Of a DNA stretch of 64,000 bases, positions 62,238 through 64,000 are shown one piece after another. The translations under genes were made by a program, and so were the position numbers. The notes below the pieces were generated by a model that did not search any database, was not told the DNA's origin, and saw only the letters and a program-made list of their open reading frames with translations. The first letter of the stretch is position 1. Each line of letters begins with the position of its first letter. This DNA comes from an uncultured Clostridium sp. (lineage in GTDB: Bacteria > Bacillota > Clostridia > Clostridiales > Clostridiaceae): NCBI RefSeq assembly GCF_934754925.1, contig NZ_CAKVJA010000003.1, positions 54,216 through 118,215 on the forward strand. Direction: 5' to 3'.

Positions 62238-64000
62238 TTGAAAGCTCCTCCTTTGAAAGTTGTGATAGAGCTATTTGTTGATAAACCCCACAGTTTTCCA
62301 TAAGCTCCTTATGAGTTCCCTTACCAACAACCTTACCTTCATCAAGAACTATAATTTGATTTGCATTCATTATAGTACTTATTCTTTGAGCAACAATTAA
62401 AAGTGTACTTTCTTTTAATTCTGTATTTATTGCTTTTCTAAGTCTAGCATCTGTCTTAAAGTCTAATGCAGAAAAACTATCATCAAAGATAAATACTTCT
62501 GGCTTTTTAGCTATAGCACGAGCAATTGCTAATCTTTGTTTTTGTCCACCAGATACATTTGTACCACCTTGTGCAATCTCTGTACTAAATCCTTCTTCTT
62601 TACTATTTATGAATTCCATTGCTTGAGCAATCTCAGAAGCCTTTATCATATCTTCATCACTTATATGATCTCCTCCATACTTTAAGTTACTTTCAATTGT
62701 ACCTGAGAATAAAAGTCCCTTTTGAGGAATAAATCCTATTTTCTCTCTTAAATCATGTTGAGATACGCTTTTTATATTTACACCATCAATTAATATTTCA
62801 CCTTCTGTTGCATCGTAGAAACGAGGGATTAAATTAATTAAAGTAGATTTACCACTACCTGTACTACCAATAAATGCTGTAGTTTCTCCTGGGAACGCTT
62901 TAAAACTAACATTACTTATTACATCCTCATCTGCTCCAGGATATCTAAATGAAACATTTTTAAATTCAATAGTTCCTTTTTCTTCCGGATTGAATGCTTG
63001 TAATTTTTCTGTATCTTTAATTGCTACATCAACGTTTAAAACTTCAGATACACGCTGAGCAGAAACCATTGCTCTTGGTAATATAACTGAAACCATTGAT
63101 ATCATTAAAAATGCCATAATTATTTGCATAGTATATTGCATAAACGCCATCATTGTTCCAACTTGCATAATACCTTCATCAATTCTATGTGCTCCAACCC
63201 ATACAATTAATAATGTTATTGCATTCATAATGAACATCATTAGTGGCATCATTACAGTCATAATTCTATTAACAAAAAGATTTGTTTTAGTTAAATTCTT
63301 ATTAGCAACTTCAAATTTTTCTTCTTCATGCTTTTGAGTACTAAATGCACGAATAACAAGCATACCAGTTAAACTCTCTCTTGTAACAAGATTTAATCTA
63401 TCAACAAGCTTTTGTACACTTTTAAATTTGGGCATAGCAAAAGTAAATAATACAATTACTAAAAGTAATATTGATATTACTGCAACTCCAATAACCCATC
63501 CCATTGATGCTCCTGTGTTAATAACTTTAATAACACCACCAACACCTAGAATTGGTGCATAGAATACAATTCTTAACCCCATTACAACAAGCATAATAAT
63601 TTGTTGTATATCATTTGTTGTTCTTGTAATAAGTGATGCCGTTGAAAATTTATCAAATTCAGTATTTGAAAATCCTACAACCTTATTAAATACATCTTTT
63701 CTTAGGTTTCTACCTAATGCAGCACCAACTCTAGCAGCAATAAAACTTACAATAACTGTAGCTAACATACTAATTAAAGCGATACCTACCATTTTTACCC
63801 CAGCTATAATTACATAATTAGATTGAAGCCTATCGGTATTAATTCCAACCTCTTTATATTGTTCCTTCACATAACTAGTAGCAGCTTGAGTTATCATACT
63901 ATCTGGCATATTTTCTAATTTCTCATCTACATTTGATAACATACTATCAATTTTCTCTTGAGGCATCATTTTTAACATTTCAAAAGGATCTACAGTAGAT
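62230..64000 (-). CDS. ABC exporter subunit with degenerate ATPase site (5' end outside window)
   Basis: The partner half-exporter; the frame continues past base 64000 (the last residues read STVDPFEMLKMM), so the N-terminus and first membrane segment are missing only because of the window edge. Membrane segments and the ATPase domain are otherwise complete. Walker A is GSTGSGKST, the signature VSGGQKQR is canonical, but Walker B ends FIFDDSFSALD, with Asp at the catalytic Glu position. That is the degenerate site typical of heterodimeric exporters. It overlaps the second subunit gene by 8 bp. Confidence 0.9.
   Translation of the reverse strand, partial: STVDPFEMLKMMPQEKIDSMLSNVDEKLENMPDSMITQAATSYVKEQYKEVGINTDRLQSNYVIIAGVKMVGIALISMLATVIVSFIAARVGAALGRNLRKDVFNKVVGFSNTEFDKFSTASLITRTTNDIQQIIMLVVMGLRIVFYAPILGVGGVIKVINTGASMGWVIGVAVISILLLVIVLFTFAMPKFKSVQKLVDRLNLVTRESLTGMLVIRAFSTQKHEEEKFEVANKNLTKTNLFVNRIMTVMMPLMMFIMNAITLLIVWVGAHRIDEGIMQVGTMMAFMQYTMQIIMAFLMISMVSVILPRAMVSAQRVSEVLNVDVAIKDTEKLQAFNPEEKGTIEFKNVSFRYPGADEDVISNVSFKAFPGETTAFIGSTGSGKSTLINLIPRFYDATEGEILIDGVNIKSVSQHDLREKIGFIPQKGLLFSGTIESNLKYGGDHISDEDMIKASEIAQAMEFINSKEEGFSTEIAQGGTNVSGGQKQRLAIARAIAKKPEVFIFDDSFSALDFKTDARLRKAINTELKESTLLIVAQRISTIMNANQIIVLDEGKVVGKGTHKELMENCGVYQQIALSQLSKEELSNE

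Overview
The window is a very AT-rich, gene-dense stretch of chromosome from an anaerobic, spore-forming Firmicute, most likely Clostridium sensu stricto. The evidence is an [FeFe]-hydrogenase, hybrid cluster protein, PPi-type phosphofructokinase, a GerMN/LysM protein, strong AGGAGG ribosome sites and A/T-flanked hairpin terminators. No rRNA, tRNA, intact insertion sequence, phage or CRISPR array was seen. Most genes lie on the minus strand.

Layout. 1-5.6 kb: topoisomerase IV (parC cut by the window edge, parE), a 0.6-kb gap that looks like a decayed mobile element, and glutamate dehydrogenase. 5.8-11.6 kb: membrane-lipid glycosyltransferase, PAP2 phosphatase, a YjdF-like membrane protein, rhomboid protease and oligoendopeptidase F. 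11.9-18 kb: small unknown proteins, then a two-component system beside an FtsX-type ABC transporter. 18-24.6 kb: asparagine synthetase, a DUF1648 protein, leucyl/phenylalanyl-tRNA-protein transferase divergent from a ClpP paralogue, a frameshifted secreted-protein gene, a dicarboxylate symporter and MntP. 24.8-31.2 kb: PPi-phosphofructokinase, a strongly structured gap that is probably a noncoding RNA, a SufS-like enzyme, a low-complexity/DUF4397 pair and an ABC-F protein.

31.3-43.9 kb is the most distinctive part. It holds a Ca2+-type P-ATPase and a full Ter (tellurite/stress) locus: three TerD proteins, a TelA-like protein with an N-terminal repeat tail, a YceG protein and a four-gene enzymatic module (HAD phosphatase, PRTase with Pelota-like tail, PRTase/TRSP, C-C bond lyase). 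This module has been predicted to make a nucleoside-like product, but I know of no proven product. Just upstream are three unannotated short reading frames with strong Shine-Dalgarno sites.

44-64 kb: a PilZ-carrying processive glycosyltransferase, a SUV3-like helicase, hydroxylamine reductase (hcp) with an adjacent Crp/Fnr regulator and a TGTAAC-N4-GTTACA operator, two tandem paralogous beta-propeller histidine kinases without a response regulator, a divergent monomeric [FeFe]-hydrogenase, a GerMN-LysM protein, and a heterodimeric ABC exporter whose first subunit runs off the right edge.

Observations I rank highest: the ClpP paralogue has Asn at the catalytic Asp position (Ser98/His123/Asn172) and faces aat; the hcp operator sits at a class II activator position and is embedded in the regulator gene's terminator; the Ter module with its short-ORF cluster; and the structured RNA candidate at 26.1-26.4 kb.
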